DNA of 34,309 nt from CAZYTX01 sp964650485 (GTDB taxonomy: Bacteria > RBG-13-61-14 > DATKZS01), in the NCBI GenBank assembly GCA_964650485.1, contig CAZYTX010000040.1, forward strand, positions 1-34,309, written 5' to 3'. Made by a program: the position numbers and the translations under genes. Positions within the stretch are counted from its first letter, which is position 1. Each line of letters opens with the position of its first letter. This document shows, in pieces, positions 5,322 to 13,253 of the stretch. Under the pieces are notes generated by a model. That model had not been told where the DNA came from. It ran no database searches and was given only the letters and a program-made list of their open reading frames with translations.

Positions 5322-7919
5322 ATGAGTGCGGATGACGGTGTTGAAGCTGGAAAAGCTGAACAAAGCGAAGAGTGGAGCTCAGGTATAGAAGGCCCTGGCA
5401 AGAGTAAGGCCCATGACTTCAAGATTGACGCTGTCGGCACGGTGGAGTCATTGATCCGTGAGGGCGGTCTCACGCTTGACCAGGCGGAGCGGGTTGTCCG
5501 GGAGGTTCGGACGGAGATAAAGTCAGAGGACATCCCGGACCTTCCCCCCGGGCTATTAAAAGAGCTTATTGACTCCAAGGTTGGCGAGCTCAGGCTCAGG
5601 TGGGGAATTGACGTGGGCAAGGAAAAGAAGACAAAAGGTGAGGACGAGCCGCTGGACATCCCTGAGAACGCCCTGCGGGTGCTGGAGCGTCGCTACCTTA
5701 AGAAGGACCACAAGGGGGTCCCCCTTGAGAGGCCCGAGCACATGTTCAGGCGTGTGGCCCGTGTGATCGCTGAGATTGACCGGCTCTACGACCCGGAGGC
5801 GGACGTGAAGGCGGTGGAGGGCGAGTTTTACGCTCTCATGACCGGTTTCGAGTTCATGCCCAACTCCCCCACCCTGATGAACGCGGGCAGGGAGCTTGGG
5901 CAGCTCTCGGCCTGCTTCGTGATCCCAGTGGACGACTCTTTAGACTCGATCTTCGAGGCGGTAAAGCACACCGCCATGATCCACAAGTCGGGCGGGGGCA
6001 CCGGGTTCTCGTTCTCCAAGCTCCGTCCCAAGAACGACTCGGTCAACACCACCCGGGGGGTGGCCTCGGGCCCCATCAGCTTCATGAGGGTGTTCGACTC
6101 TGCCACCGAGGAGATCAAGCAGGGCGGCACCAGGCGCGGGGCCAACATGGGGATACTGAACGTTGACCACCCTGACATCATGGACTTCATCCTTTGCAAG
6201 GAGAACACAAACGAGCTCACCAACTTCAACATCTCCGTGGGCCTGACCGAGGAGTTCATGCGCTCGGTGGAGCAGGGGAGCGACTACGAGATAAAGAACC
6301 CGCGCACCGGCGACATAGTGGGAACCAGGAACGCAAAAGAGGTCTTCGACCAGATAGTGTACCAGGCGTGGAAGACGGGGGAGCCGGGCATAGTTTTCCT
6401 TGACCGGCTGAACTCGGACAACCCCACCCCGGAGCTTGGAAAGATCGAGTCCACAAACCCCTGCGGCGAGCAGCCCCTGCTGCCGTACGAGTCCTGCAAC
6501 CTGGGCTCATTGAACCTGGGCAAGGTGGTAAAAGACGGGAAGATAGACTGGGACAAGCTAAGTGGCATCGTGCACGCCGCGGTGCATTTCCTGGACAACG
6601 TGATTGACGCAAACCGCTACCCCCTGCCCGAGATCGAGGAGAACACCAAGAAGAACAGGAAGATCGGCCTGGGCATCATGGGGTGGGCCGACATGCTGGT
6701 GCAGCTCGGCATCCCCTACAACTCCCAGCGGGCCATCGAGCTTGGCCAGGAGCTGATGTCGTTCGTGCGCGAGGAGGGGAGGAAGGCCTCGGCGGAGCTC
6801 GCCCACGAACGCGGCGCCTTCCCGGAGTTCGAGCGCTCCATCTACAACCGGCCGGGAGAGCCGCGGCTCAGAAACTCCACGGTGACCACCATAGCGCCCA
6901 CCGGCACCATATCCATCATCTGCTCCGCCAGCTCGGGCATCGAGCCCTACTACGCCATCAGCTACGTTCGCACCTGCATGGACAACGACGAGCTGGTCGA
7001 GGTGAACCCCTACTTCGAGGCATCGGCCCGCGAGCACGGGTTTTATTCCGAGGAGCTGATGAAACAGGTTGCGAAAAGCGGGAGCGTGCAGGAGGTGGAG
7101 GGCATACCCGAGGATATAAAGAGGGTGTTCATCACCGCGATGGACACCTCGCCCGAGTGGCACGTTCGCATGCAGGCTGCGTTCCAGCACTACACTGACA
7201 ACGCGGTTTCAAAGACGGTGAACTTCCCGCAGGAGGCCTCTCCCGAGGACATCGGAGAGGTTTACGAGCTTGCTTACAAGCTGGGCTGCAAAGGGGTCAC
7301 GGTCTACCGGCAGGGTTCCCGTGACCAGCAGGTCCTGGACCTTATCAAGGAGACAAAGGAAAAGGAGGCTGAGGAGCCCCTTCGCGACCGCGAGCCCGGC
7401 ACCCTGCGGCCACGTCCGAGGAAGGACCATGTGAAGGGCATCACCAGGAAGATGCCCACCGGCTGCGGGTCATTGTACGTGACCATCAACGAGGACGACT
7501 ACGGGCTGTTCGAGGTCTTCACCAACATGGGCAAGGCCGGTGGTTGCGCGTCCTCCCAGGCGGAGGCGGTCTCCAGGCTGATCTCTCTTTCGTTGCGGGC
7601 CGGTCTTCAGGCGGAGGAGGTAGTGCGGCAGTTGAAGGGGATATCCTGCCCCATGATCACCTGGTGGGAGAAGGGGCAGAAGATACTATCCTGCGCTGAC
7701 GCCATTGCCAAGGCCATCGAGATGTACCCGTCCTACGAAAAGAACGGCTCGCACAAGGTGGGTGACGTGTATCCGTCCGGGTCGCACACCGGGCACCAGG
7801 ACCCGGCAAGGGACCGGAAAGGGGCCTCCATGATCACCTGCCCGGACTGCGGCGGCCCGGTGGAGTACAAGGAAGGGTGCATGACCTGCCAGCTCTGCGG
7901 CTTTACCAGGTGCTTTTAA
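5322..7919 (+). CDS. nrdJ: vitamin B12-dependent ribonucleoside-diphosphate reductase (class II)
   Basis: Cytoplasmic adenosylcobalamin-dependent reductase making deoxyribonucleotides from ribonucleotides without oxygen. Of its 865 residues, the first 125 or so form a divergent region recalling part of an ATP cone. The catalytic barrel carries the three expected cysteines: the one in 'LSACFVIP', the thiyl-radical cysteine in NPCGEQ (C381), and the one in 'YESCNLGSLNL'. 'TTIAPTGTIS' is also typical. After the barrel come a TSCPD-type domain ('KMPTGCGSLYV', 'GGCASSQAEA') and a C-terminal cysteine-rich tail 'CPDCGG...CMTCQLCGFTRCF', which resembles the zinc-ribbon/thiol-shuttle tail of this family. 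The ATG at 5322 follows a GGCGGAG ribosome-binding site. The upstream region suggests DnaA and NrdR control. The gene converges directly on the MaoC-like gene with no spacing. Confidence 0.96.
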   Translation: MSADDGVEAGKAEQSEEWSSGIEGPGKSKAHDFKIDAVGTVESLIREGGLTLDQAERVVREVRTEIKSEDIPDLPPGLLKELIDSKVGELRLRWGIDVGKEKKTKGEDEPLDIPENALRVLERRYLKKDHKGVPLERPEHMFRRVARVIAEIDRLYDPEADVKAVEGEFYALMTGFEFMPNSPTLMNAGRELGQLSACFVIPVDDSLDSIFEAVKHTAMIHKSGGGTGFSFSKLRPKNDSVNTTRGVASGPISFMRVFDSATEEIKQGGTRRGANMGILNVDHPDIMDFILCKENTNELTNFNISVGLTEEFMRSVEQGSDYEIKNPRTGDIVGTRNAKEVFDQIVYQAWKTGEPGIVFLDRLNSDNPTPELGKIESTNPCGEQPLLPYESCNLGSLNLGKVVKDGKIDWDKLSGIVHAAVHFLDNVIDANRYPLPEIEENTKKNRKIGLGIMGWADMLVQLGIPYNSQRAIELGQELMSFVREEGRKASAELAHERGAFPEFERSIYNRPGEPRLRNSTVTTIAPTGTISIICSASSGIEPYYAISYVRTCMDNDELVEVNPYFEASAREHGFYSEELMKQVAKSGSVQEVEGIPEDIKRVFITAMDTSPEWHVRMQAAFQHYTDNAVSKTVNFPQEASPEDIGEVYELAYKLGCKGVTVYRQGSRDQQVLDLIKETKEKEAEEPLRDREPGTLRPRPRKDHVKGITRKMPTGCGSLYVTINEDDYGLFEVFTNMGKAGGCASSQAEAVSRLISLSLRAGLQAEEVVRQLKGISCPMITWWEKGQKILSCADAIAKAIEMYPSYEKNGSHKVGDVYPSGSHTGHQDPARDRKGASMITCPDCGGPVEYKEGCMTCQLCGFTRCF

Positions 7920-8363
7920 TCATACAAACAGCATGCCCAGGGACTCGGCCACCATGGCCGGCTTATCTTCACCCTCGATCTCCACGGTGTTCTCGGTGAT
8001 CATGAGGATGCGGCCCTCGCCCTTCTCGGTCACGTCCTTGAGCACGGCCCGGTTCCTTATCTTCGAGCCCACCTTGACCGGGTTTATGAAGCGCACCTTG
8101 TTGAGCCCGTAGTTCACCGCCATCTTGATGCCTCCCGGGACCACCTTGTTCTGGTAGCTGAAAAATGACAGCAATCCCAGCACCAGGTAACCGTGGGCGA
8201 TGGTGTCGCCGAATGGCCCGTTCTTTGCCATGTCCTTGTCAACGTGAATCCACTGCCTGTCCTCGGTGCACTCTGCAAAGGCGTTGATCCTGTCCTGGTC
8301 AAGCTCGAACCACTCGGAGAGGCCGACCTCCTTTCCCACCCAGTCCTTCAACTCCGCGGTCAA
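7920..8363 (-). CDS. MaoC-like (R)-specific enoyl hydratase/dehydratase
   Basis: A 147-residue single hot-dog-fold protein. The hydratase motif is clear: 'DRQWIHVDKDMAKNGPFGDTIAHGYL', in which the Asp/His of the IHVD region and the Gly-His near AHG are the family's catalytic features (quoted here in pieces: IHVDKD, GPFGDTIAHG). Such enzymes hydrate trans-2-enoyl-CoA or related thioesters in fatty-acid or polyhydroxyalkanoate metabolism. The start is a TTG at 8363 with no clear Shine-Dalgarno sequence. The N-terminus is about ten residues shorter than common relatives, so the true start is uncertain. The gene is divergent from coaD, and its stop abuts the nrdJ stop. Confidence 0.88.
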   Translation of the reverse strand: MTAELKDWVGKEVGLSEWFELDQDRINAFAECTEDRQWIHVDKDMAKNGPFGDTIAHGYLVLGLLSFFSYQNKVVPGGIKMAVNYGLNKVRFINPVKVGSKIRNRAVLKDVTEKGEGRILMITENTVEIEGEDKPAMVAESLGMLFV

Positions 8364-8366
8364 AGG

Positions 8367-8395
8367 TTTACATTGCTAGAGAGCTGTGGTAAAAA
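8367..8395 (+). promoter_or_regulatory. possible coaD promoter
   Basis: TTTACA (8367-8372) is followed after 17 bases by TAAAAA (8390-8395). A second -10-like hexamer, TATTAT, lies at 8417-8422 without a good -35. Either could serve coaD, whose TTG start is at 8465. Confidence 0.35.
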
Positions 8396-8464
8396 TTTTT
8401 TTTCGGTCAAAAAAGGTATTATCCTGGATTATGCGTGCAGGCGCCGCGGGAAAGGAGGAGAATC

Positions 8465-9004
8465 TTGGCTGAAGACAAGGTTATAGCGGTGTACCCCGGG
8501 TCTTTCGACCCTCCCACCCTTGGCCACGTGAACCTGGTGGCAAGGGCCGCGGGGGTGTTCGACCGGGTGATAGTGGCTGTGGCGGAGTCCACCTCCAAGG
8601 GGTACGTGTTCACCACCGAGGAGAGGGTGGAGCTTTGGAAGAAGGTGCTGCCAAAAGAGGTTGACAACGTTTCTGTGGAGACCTTCAAGGGGCTGCTGGT
8701 TGACTTCGTTGCCGAGAAGGATGCGAGGATACTCCTGCGCGGTCTCCGCAACACCATGGACTTCGAGTACGAGATATCCATGGCCCAGACCAACCGCACC
8801 TTGAAGCCGGACGTGGAGGTTCTGTTCATGATGACCGAGGGTAGCTACTCCCATTTGAGCTCCAGCCTGATAAAGGAGATCGTGCACCTCGGGGGATCGG
8901 TCAAGGGCATGGTGCCGCCCCTGGTGGAGCGGGAGCTGAAAAAGAGGATTGGACCGAAGAAGAAGCGGGGAGCGAGTAGCGAGGGGCGAGGGGAAAAGGG
9001 TTAA
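8465..9004 (+). CDS. coaD: phosphopantetheine adenylyltransferase
   Basis: Penultimate enzyme of coenzyme A synthesis, transferring AMP from ATP to 4'-phosphopantetheine. The nucleotidyltransferase signature is present: 'VYPGSFDPPTLGHVNLV', with the GHxN-type motif near the N-terminus. 'LLRGLRNTMDFEYE' and 'SSSLIKEIVHLGG' are also typical. The start is taken as TTG 8465 because AGGAGG lies at 8453-8458, six bases upstream, and because translation then begins just before the first strand. The product is 179 residues, about 15-20 longer than usual. The extra C-terminal tail (after 'RELKKRIGPKKKR') is Gly/Arg/Glu-rich and comes from a low-complexity GGGGAGCGAGTAGCGAGG-like sequence, probably repeat DNA captured by the frame. 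Confidence 0.94.
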   Translation: MAEDKVIAVYPGSFDPPTLGHVNLVARAAGVFDRVIVAVAESTSKGYVFTTEERVELWKKVLPKEVDNVSVETFKGLLVDFVAEKDARILLRGLRNTMDFEYEISMAQTNRTLKPDVEVLFMMTEGSYSHLSSSLIKEIVHLGGSVKGMVPPLVERELKKRIGPKKKRGASSEGRGEKG

Positions 9005-9051
9005 GAATTTTTATGCGAGCTTACCTGGATAGAAAATGAGGTGGATAAACA

Positions 9052-9158
9052 TTAAAGCTCTGAAAGAGCGGCAGTCTATAGCCCAGGGCAAGCCCGGTAG
9101 GGCGCAGCCCTGGGTGCCAGATGCGCAATAACATAGTTAAGCCCTGAAAGGGCGGCAC
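9052..9158. repeat. dispersed-repeat element with flanking hairpins
   Basis: Two related 21-22-bp units, at 9052-9073 (containing GCTCTGAAAGAGCGGCA) and 9137-9157 (containing GCCCTGAAAGGGCGGCA), flank a longer inverted repeat: CCCAGGGC at 9082-9089 and GCCCTGGG at 9107-9114. Each unit is a mini-hairpin with loop GAA. This 'CCTGAAAGGG...CCCAGGGC...GCCCTGGG' layout resembles a dispersed non-coding repeat I recall from many environmental bacterial genomes. That recollection is not verified here. Confidence 0.6.
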
Positions 9159-9234
9159 AAAAAAAAAGAGTGTAGATGATCTCAAATTTTTCATGTGCAA
9201 CCTAAAAGCATGATTAATGGCACCTGTAACCTTC

Positions 9235-9270
9235 GGCTACCCACACGGATCAGAATCCGTGTGGGTAGCC
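9235..9270. repeat. perfect 16-bp inverted repeat (hairpin)
   Basis: GGCTACCCACACGGAT (9235-9250) is followed by loop CAGA and the exact reverse complement (9255-9270). The stem is GC-rich and perfect. There is no T-run on either side, so it is not a standard intrinsic terminator. It may be a small-RNA hairpin, an mRNA-stabilising structure or a recombination site. Confidence 0.75.
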
Positions 9271-9299
9271 CTGGAGGCGGGAAGAGTTGATAAGATATT

Positions 9300-9365
9300 G
9301 TAACCACAAGGGCACCAAGGGCACAAAGAAGAAAGAAAAAGCTTAGTGTCTTCGTGACTCGTTGT
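9300..9365. repeat. degenerate CACAAAG/CTTCGTG repeat
   Basis: AACCACAAGGGCACCAAGGG (from 9301) followed by CACAAAGAA, and 30 bases later CTTCGTGACTC, give imperfect complementary halves. The pattern resembles a common bacterial intergenic repeat of the form 'CACGAAGG...CCTTCGTG'. The right half runs up to the ribosome-binding site of the aminotransferase gene. Confidence 0.4.
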
Positions 9366-9391
9366 TTAAAAAAGTAAAGGAGGAGCGCACA

Positions 9392-10585
9392 ATGGAGGTT
9401 TCCAGCAGGGTAAGGAAGGTAAAGCCTTCGGCAACGCTCGCGGTCACGGCCGCGGCCAAGGCCATGCAGAGACAGGGCATAGACGTGATCGGGTTCGGCG
9501 CGGGCGAGCCGGACTTCGACACCCCGTCCCACATAAAGAAGGCCGCGATAAAGGCCCTGGACCAGGGCTTTACCAAGTACACCCCGGCCTCGGGAACGGA
9601 CGAGCTCAAGGAAGCTGTGGCAAGTAAGTTCAAGCGCGACAACCGGCTCTCATATAAAAAGAACCAGGTGATCATCTCCTGCGGTGGCAAGCACGTGCTC
9701 TACAACCTTTTCATGGCGGTGCTGAACCGTGGTGACGAGGTGGTGGTGCCGGCGCCCTATTGGGTGAGCTACCCTGACATGGCGCTTCTGGCCGATGCCA
9801 GGCCGGTGATAGTGCCTGCCATGATGGACCAGGGATTCAAGATGAGCGCGGCCCAGCTCGAGGGGGCCCTCACAAAGAAGACCAGGCTGGTGGTGATAAA
9901 CAGCCCCTCAAACCCCACGGGCGCGGCCTACTCCAGGAAGGAGCTCGCGGAGCTTTGCGAGGTGCTGGAGCCACACTCCTGCTATGTGGCCTCGGACGAC
10001 ATATACGAGTCCATTGTCTACGACGGGTTCAAGTTCAACTCCATAGCCACCGTGGCCAGGAAGCCGCTGCGCCAGAGGTGCATAGTGGTGAACGGGGTGT
10101 CCAAGACATACTCCATGACCGGCTGGCGCATAGGCTACGCCGCGGGCCCGAAAGAGGTGATCGCCTCCATGGGCAAGATCCAGGGACAGAGCACCTCGAA
10201 CCCCACCAGCTTCGCACAGGCGGGGGCCCTGGTCGCGCTCACCGGTCCGCAGGGGTTTTTGAAGATGATGGTTGGCGAGTTCAAGAAGAGGCGCGACTAC
10301 TGCTTAAAGACCCTGGAAAAGATGCCGGGCGTTAGCTGCTACCGGCCGCAGGGGGCCTTTTACGTGCTGCCCAGCTTTGAGAGCTACATGGGGAGGAGCT
10401 TTAAAGGCAAGAAGATCAAGGACGACGTGGAGTTTTGCAAGTTCCTGCTCGATAAGGTCAAGGTTGCCGCGGTGCCGGGGAGCGCGTTCGGCGCGCCCGG
10501 CTACGTGCGGCTTTCCTACGCCACCTCCATGGAGAACATAAAAGAGGGTCTTGCAAGGATCGGGCAAGGTATTGCAATGCTGTGA
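9392..10585 (+). CDS. aspartate/aromatic aminotransferase, fold type I
   Basis: PLP-dependent class I/II aminotransferase of 397 residues, most like the bacterial aspartate aminotransferase (or prephenate aminotransferase) subgroup Ib. Visible motifs: 'GAGEPDFDTP' near the N-terminus, 'SPSNPTGAAYS', 'DDIYESIVYDG' with the PLP-contacting Asp/Tyr, and the Schiff-base lysine in 'NGVSKTYSMTGWRIGYAAGP' (K238 from the chosen start). The frame is open from 9362, but ATG 9392 is chosen because AAGGAGGAG lies at 9378-9385 and homologues begin near this point. The next gene starts about 70 bases downstream on the same strand, so co-transcription is possible. Aspartate/oxoglutarate specificity is inferred from the subgroup only. 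Confidence 0.92.
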   Translation: MEVSSRVRKVKPSATLAVTAAAKAMQRQGIDVIGFGAGEPDFDTPSHIKKAAIKALDQGFTKYTPASGTDELKEAVASKFKRDNRLSYKKNQVIISCGGKHVLYNLFMAVLNRGDEVVVPAPYWVSYPDMALLADARPVIVPAMMDQGFKMSAAQLEGALTKKTRLVVINSPSNPTGAAYSRKELAELCEVLEPHSCYVASDDIYESIVYDGFKFNSIATVARKPLRQRCIVVNGVSKTYSMTGWRIGYAAGPKEVIASMGKIQGQSTSNPTSFAQAGALVALTGPQGFLKMMVGEFKKRRDYCLKTLEKMPGVSCYRPQGAFYVLPSFESYMGRSFKGKKIKDDVEFCKFLLDKVKVAAVPGSAFGAPGYVRLSYATSMENIKEGLARIGQGIAML

Positions 10586-10655
10586 TACAGGCATTACTTT
10601 ATTTTACAAGCTTCCGATCACTGGCAGCGGCGCCGGCAAGGGGGATGTCTCAATA

Positions 10656-12026
10656 GTGGAGAGCCTGGAAAATAGCAGCCTCAAGATACTTATAATTGAC
10701 GACGAGTCCATCGTGCACCGCACGCTCACTCCATACCTGGAGCAGTGCGGGCACCAGGTGGACTCCGCGTCCGAGGGCGAGAGCGGGCTCGAGAAGATCA
10801 AGCAGAGCGGTTACGACGTGGCGCTCCTGGACATACGCATGCCGGGCATGGACGGCCTGAGCGTGCTGGAGAAGGCGGTGGAGTCGGACCCGGAGCTCTC
10901 GGTGGTGATACTCTCCGGGCACGGGAACATGGAAATGGCCATACAGGCCCTGCGGCTGGGCGCGGCCGACTTCCTTACAAAGCCGGTCAAGCTCATGGAC
11001 CTGGAGACCACGGTGAGAAAGGCCGCGCGCCTGGGCAGGCTGCGCAGGGAGACCAGGCGGCTGCTGGAGACCATAGGGGGGATGCAGGCCATCGAGGACC
11101 AGAGGGAGCGGGGCGGGAGGATGGTTGCGGAGAGCCCGGCCATGATACGTGTCAAGGAGCAGATCAAGATGGCGGTGCAGGGCCATTGCGACACATTGCT
11201 GGTCTCGGGCGAGACCGGCTCGGGCAAGGAGGTGGTGGCCCGTGAGATACATTTCATGGGAGGCGACAAGAAGCCTTTTATCGCGGTTTCCTGCCCGGCG
11301 TTGCCCGACACCCTGGTGGAGAGCGAGCTGTTCGGTCACGTAAAAGGGTCCTTCACCGGCTCGACCGCTGACAAGGCCGGCTGCTTCGAGATGGCTCACG
11401 GCGGCACCCTGTTCCTGGACGAGATCGCGGACCTTTCCCAGCCTGCCCAGGCCAAGCTTCTGCGTGTGCTGGAGACCAGGTCGGTCAGGAGGGTGGGCGG
11501 TTCCCAGGAGAATCCCGTGGACGTTCGGGTGATAGCGTCCACCAACCATCCCCTGGAGAGGCTGGTGGAGGAGAGGAAGTTCCGCCAGGACCTCTTCTAC
11601 AGGCTGAACCTGTTCAAGATTGACATACCCTCTCTGAGGGAGCGCAGAGAAGACATCATGCCGCTCGCAAAGCACTTCCTGGGCGCATACACGAATGGCA
11701 GGGGACTCATGGTAACGGGCTTTGACAAGGATGCGGAAAAGGCCCTTTTAAGCTACGACTTTCCAGGAAACGCAAGGGAGCTCAAGAACATGGTGGAGCG
11801 GGCGGCCATGCTGTGCGGGCAGGGGGAGATAAAGCCCGAGCACCTGAACCTGCCCTGGAAGAAGAGCGGGAAAAAACCACGGCAAAAGACCTCGGGGAAC
11901 AAGGAAAAAGACCGCATCGTGCATGCGCTCGATAGCTGCAAGTGGAACCGCAGGCAGGCTGCCAGGAAGCTCGATATCCCTTACTCCACCCTGAGGTACA
12001 AGATAAAAAAGTACGACCTCTGCTGA
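10656..12026 (+). CDS. sigma54-dependent response regulator (NtrC family)
   Basis: A 456-residue transcriptional activator with three domains. Receiver (about residues 9-125): acidic pair D15/D16, phosphoacceptor D59 in 'VALLDIRMPGMDG', S87 and K109. AAA+ domain (about 157-390): Walker A 'GETGSGKE' 185-192, Walker B 'GTLFLDEI', arginine-finger region 'FRQDLFYRLN'. C-terminal Fis-type helix-turn-helix: 'NRRQAARKLDIPYSTLRYKI'. The sigma54-contacting loop is GSFTGS rather than GAFTGA; the key Phe and Thr remain. The GTG at 10656 is chosen because homology starts at once and a GGGGG run lies upstream; the frame is open further upstream. No histidine kinase is next to it. A GG-N10-GC sigma54 promoter lies 146 bp after its stop, upstream of two receiver-only genes, which are its most obvious candidate targets. 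Confidence 0.92.
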   Translation: MESLENSSLKILIIDDESIVHRTLTPYLEQCGHQVDSASEGESGLEKIKQSGYDVALLDIRMPGMDGLSVLEKAVESDPELSVVILSGHGNMEMAIQALRLGAADFLTKPVKLMDLETTVRKAARLGRLRRETRRLLETIGGMQAIEDQRERGGRMVAESPAMIRVKEQIKMAVQGHCDTLLVSGETGSGKEVVAREIHFMGGDKKPFIAVSCPALPDTLVESELFGHVKGSFTGSTADKAGCFEMAHGGTLFLDEIADLSQPAQAKLLRVLETRSVRRVGGSQENPVDVRVIASTNHPLERLVEERKFRQDLFYRLNLFKIDIPSLRERREDIMPLAKHFLGAYTNGRGLMVTGFDKDAEKALLSYDFPGNARELKNMVERAAMLCGQGEIKPEHLNLPWKKSGKKPRQKTSGNKEKDRIVHALDSCKWNRRQAARKLDIPYSTLRYKIKKYDLC

Positions 12027-12168
12027 GCGCATTAGCAAGAATTCCCCCTGGGCAATTTAGCAACTTTTATTAAACACATTTTGAGATACTCACTTCTCAC
12101 GCCCACTCCCCTCATTTTGCCCCATTCCTTAACTTCGCGAAAACAAAGGTTTTTAATTTAATTCCCGT

Positions 12169-12186
12169 TTCGGCACGCGGCTTGCT
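12169..12186 (+). promoter_or_regulatory. sigma54 (-24/-12) promoter
   Basis: The sequence TTCGGCACGCGGCTTGCT fits the sigma54 consensus TGGCACG-N4-TTGCW with a single mismatch (C for T before GG). GG at 12172-12173 and GC at 12184-12185 have exactly the canonical ten-base spacing. Transcription should begin at about 12196. It sits between an NtrC-family activator gene and the receiver-only gene starting at 12202. Confidence 0.7.
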
Positions 12187-12201
12187 TTATAGGCTCTGCA
12201 T

Positions 12202-12645
12202 ATGAAGGAGGCAGCGGAAAATTTACCGGGGACGCGGAGGACTGACGTGGATGACGCAGGTGCAGACATGAAAGTGCTTATGATTGACGATCACGCACTT
12301 TCAAGGAGGGTTGTGGGGGATTTCATGGAAAGGCTGGGCCACGAGGTCGAGACCTACGCCTCCATTGACGAGTATGTTCAAGCTGTCGGCGGAGAGCAAG
12401 GCGGAGAGCAAGATGTTGTGCTGATAGACCCCATCGGCCCTGTCCACAAGGCCCTGGAGGTGGTCAAAAGAGTGCACGAGCTCCTGCCGGACGCACTCCA
12501 GGTGATCATGTCATTCATGGACAACGTGCTCACCGCGGAGGACTCGGTGGAACACTACGTGTTCTCGTACCTGAAGAAGCCGGTGCGTCTCTCCGAGCTT
12601 GAGCTGGTGCTTATAAGGGTGGCAGAAGCGCGTGCCCGCAAGTGA
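12202..12645 (+). CDS. receiver-domain-only response regulator
   Basis: A 147-residue protein with a CheY-like receiver and no output domain. The receiver begins at 'MKVLMIDDH', the phosphoacceptor is the Asp in 'DVVLIDPIGP', the switch Ser is in 'VIMSFMD', and the conserved Lys is in 'YLKKPVRL'. The usual MP after the phosphoacceptor Asp is absent. A 12-bp tandem duplication (12388-12411) encodes GGEQGGEQ in a surface loop. The start is uncertain. ATG 12202 lies only about six bases after the predicted sigma54 transcription start, giving an almost leaderless mRNA; ATG 12268 coincides with the start of the receiver fold. The partner kinase is unknown. Confidence 0.72.
   Translation: MKEAAENLPGTRRTDVDDAGADMKVLMIDDHALSRRVVGDFMERLGHEVETYASIDEYVQAVGGEQGGEQDVVLIDPIGPVHKALEVVKRVHELLPDALQVIMSFMDNVLTAEDSVEHYVFSYLKKPVRLSELELVLIRVAEARARK
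12388..12411. repeat. 12-bp tandem duplication in a receiver gene
   Basis: GGCGGAGAGCAA occurs twice head to tail and keeps the frame, adding four residues (GGEQ) to the protein. It suggests a recent slippage event in the loop between strand 2/helix 2 and the phosphoacceptor strand. Confidence 0.8.
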
Positions 12646-12708
12646 CTGGACTGGACATCCCTTAAAAGATTGAACCGGGAAAAGCAATAAACAGGAGGAG
12701 GTCAGTTA

Positions 12709-13227
12709 ATGCATTCCAACATGCTGGTAGTGGACGACAATGTAAGGACGGCAGAGAACATGAGTAGGATGGTGAGTTCCATCCGGCCTGACTGGCGGTT
12801 CCACGTGGCCGGGTCCTGTGAGAAGGCCAGGGAGATATTCTCGAGCACCGCGCCCGATGCCGCGGTGCTGGACAAGTGGCTGCCTGATGGAGACGGTCTC
12901 GACCTCATGCAGGAGGTCAAGGCCATCTACCCCAGGGTGCCGGTCATCTTCATGACCGGCGACCGCTCCGACACACTGGTGGCGGACGCCTATAACCTGG
13001 GAGCGTACTCCTTCATGGAAAAGCCGTTTTCCATCGAGGCCCTGGTCATGAACATGGAGCAGGCGGTGCTGCACTCGATGCTCAAGTTCCCGGCAGGGAA
13101 CGGCAAAGAAAAGGAGCTTCACGAACAGCAGACGAGCTCCCTGTGCGCGCTTCCGCAAGATCGGGGGATGGAGCTCTTCAGGGAGGAGGACTTTCTCCTG
13201 AAGATACTGGCCTTTCCAACTCAGTGA
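12709..13227 (+). CDS. response regulator with short C-terminal extension
   Basis: A 172-residue receiver protein. The acidic pair lies in 'MLVVDDNVR', the phosphoacceptor Asp in 'AAVLDKWLPDGDGL', the switch Thr in 'IFMTGDRS' and the Lys in 'SFMEKPFSIE'. After the receiver (about residue 120) comes a 50-residue polar tail without a DNA-binding motif that I recognise. ATG 12709 follows a strong AGGAGGAGG-like ribosome-binding site. It lies 63 bp after the previous receiver gene and is probably co-transcribed with it from the sigma54 promoter. An intrinsic terminator follows at 13254-13281. The pair could feed a phosphorelay or act as a phosphate sink; this is inference. Confidence 0.85.
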   Translation: MHSNMLVVDDNVRTAENMSRMVSSIRPDWRFHVAGSCEKAREIFSSTAPDAAVLDKWLPDGDGLDLMQEVKAIYPRVPVIFMTGDRSDTLVADAYNLGAYSFMEKPFSIEALVMNMEQAVLHSMLKFPAGNGKEKELHEQQTSSLCALPQDRGMELFREEDFLLKILAFPTQ

Positions 13228-13253
13228 CCGCCACGCTGCCTGCCCTGCCTGAA

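Larger units (their letters stand above)
9005..9391. other. repeat-filled intergenic region
   Basis: This 387-bp gap between coaD and the aminotransferase holds three different repeat structures (9052-9158, 9235-9270, 9300-9365) and no gene I can support. The ribosome-binding site of the next gene (AAGGAGGAG) lies at 9378-9385. Confidence 0.6.

Noticed and set aside
9052..9158. CRISPR array
   Set aside because: Only two imperfect units 85 bp apart, each self-complementary, with no regular spacers and no cas genes.
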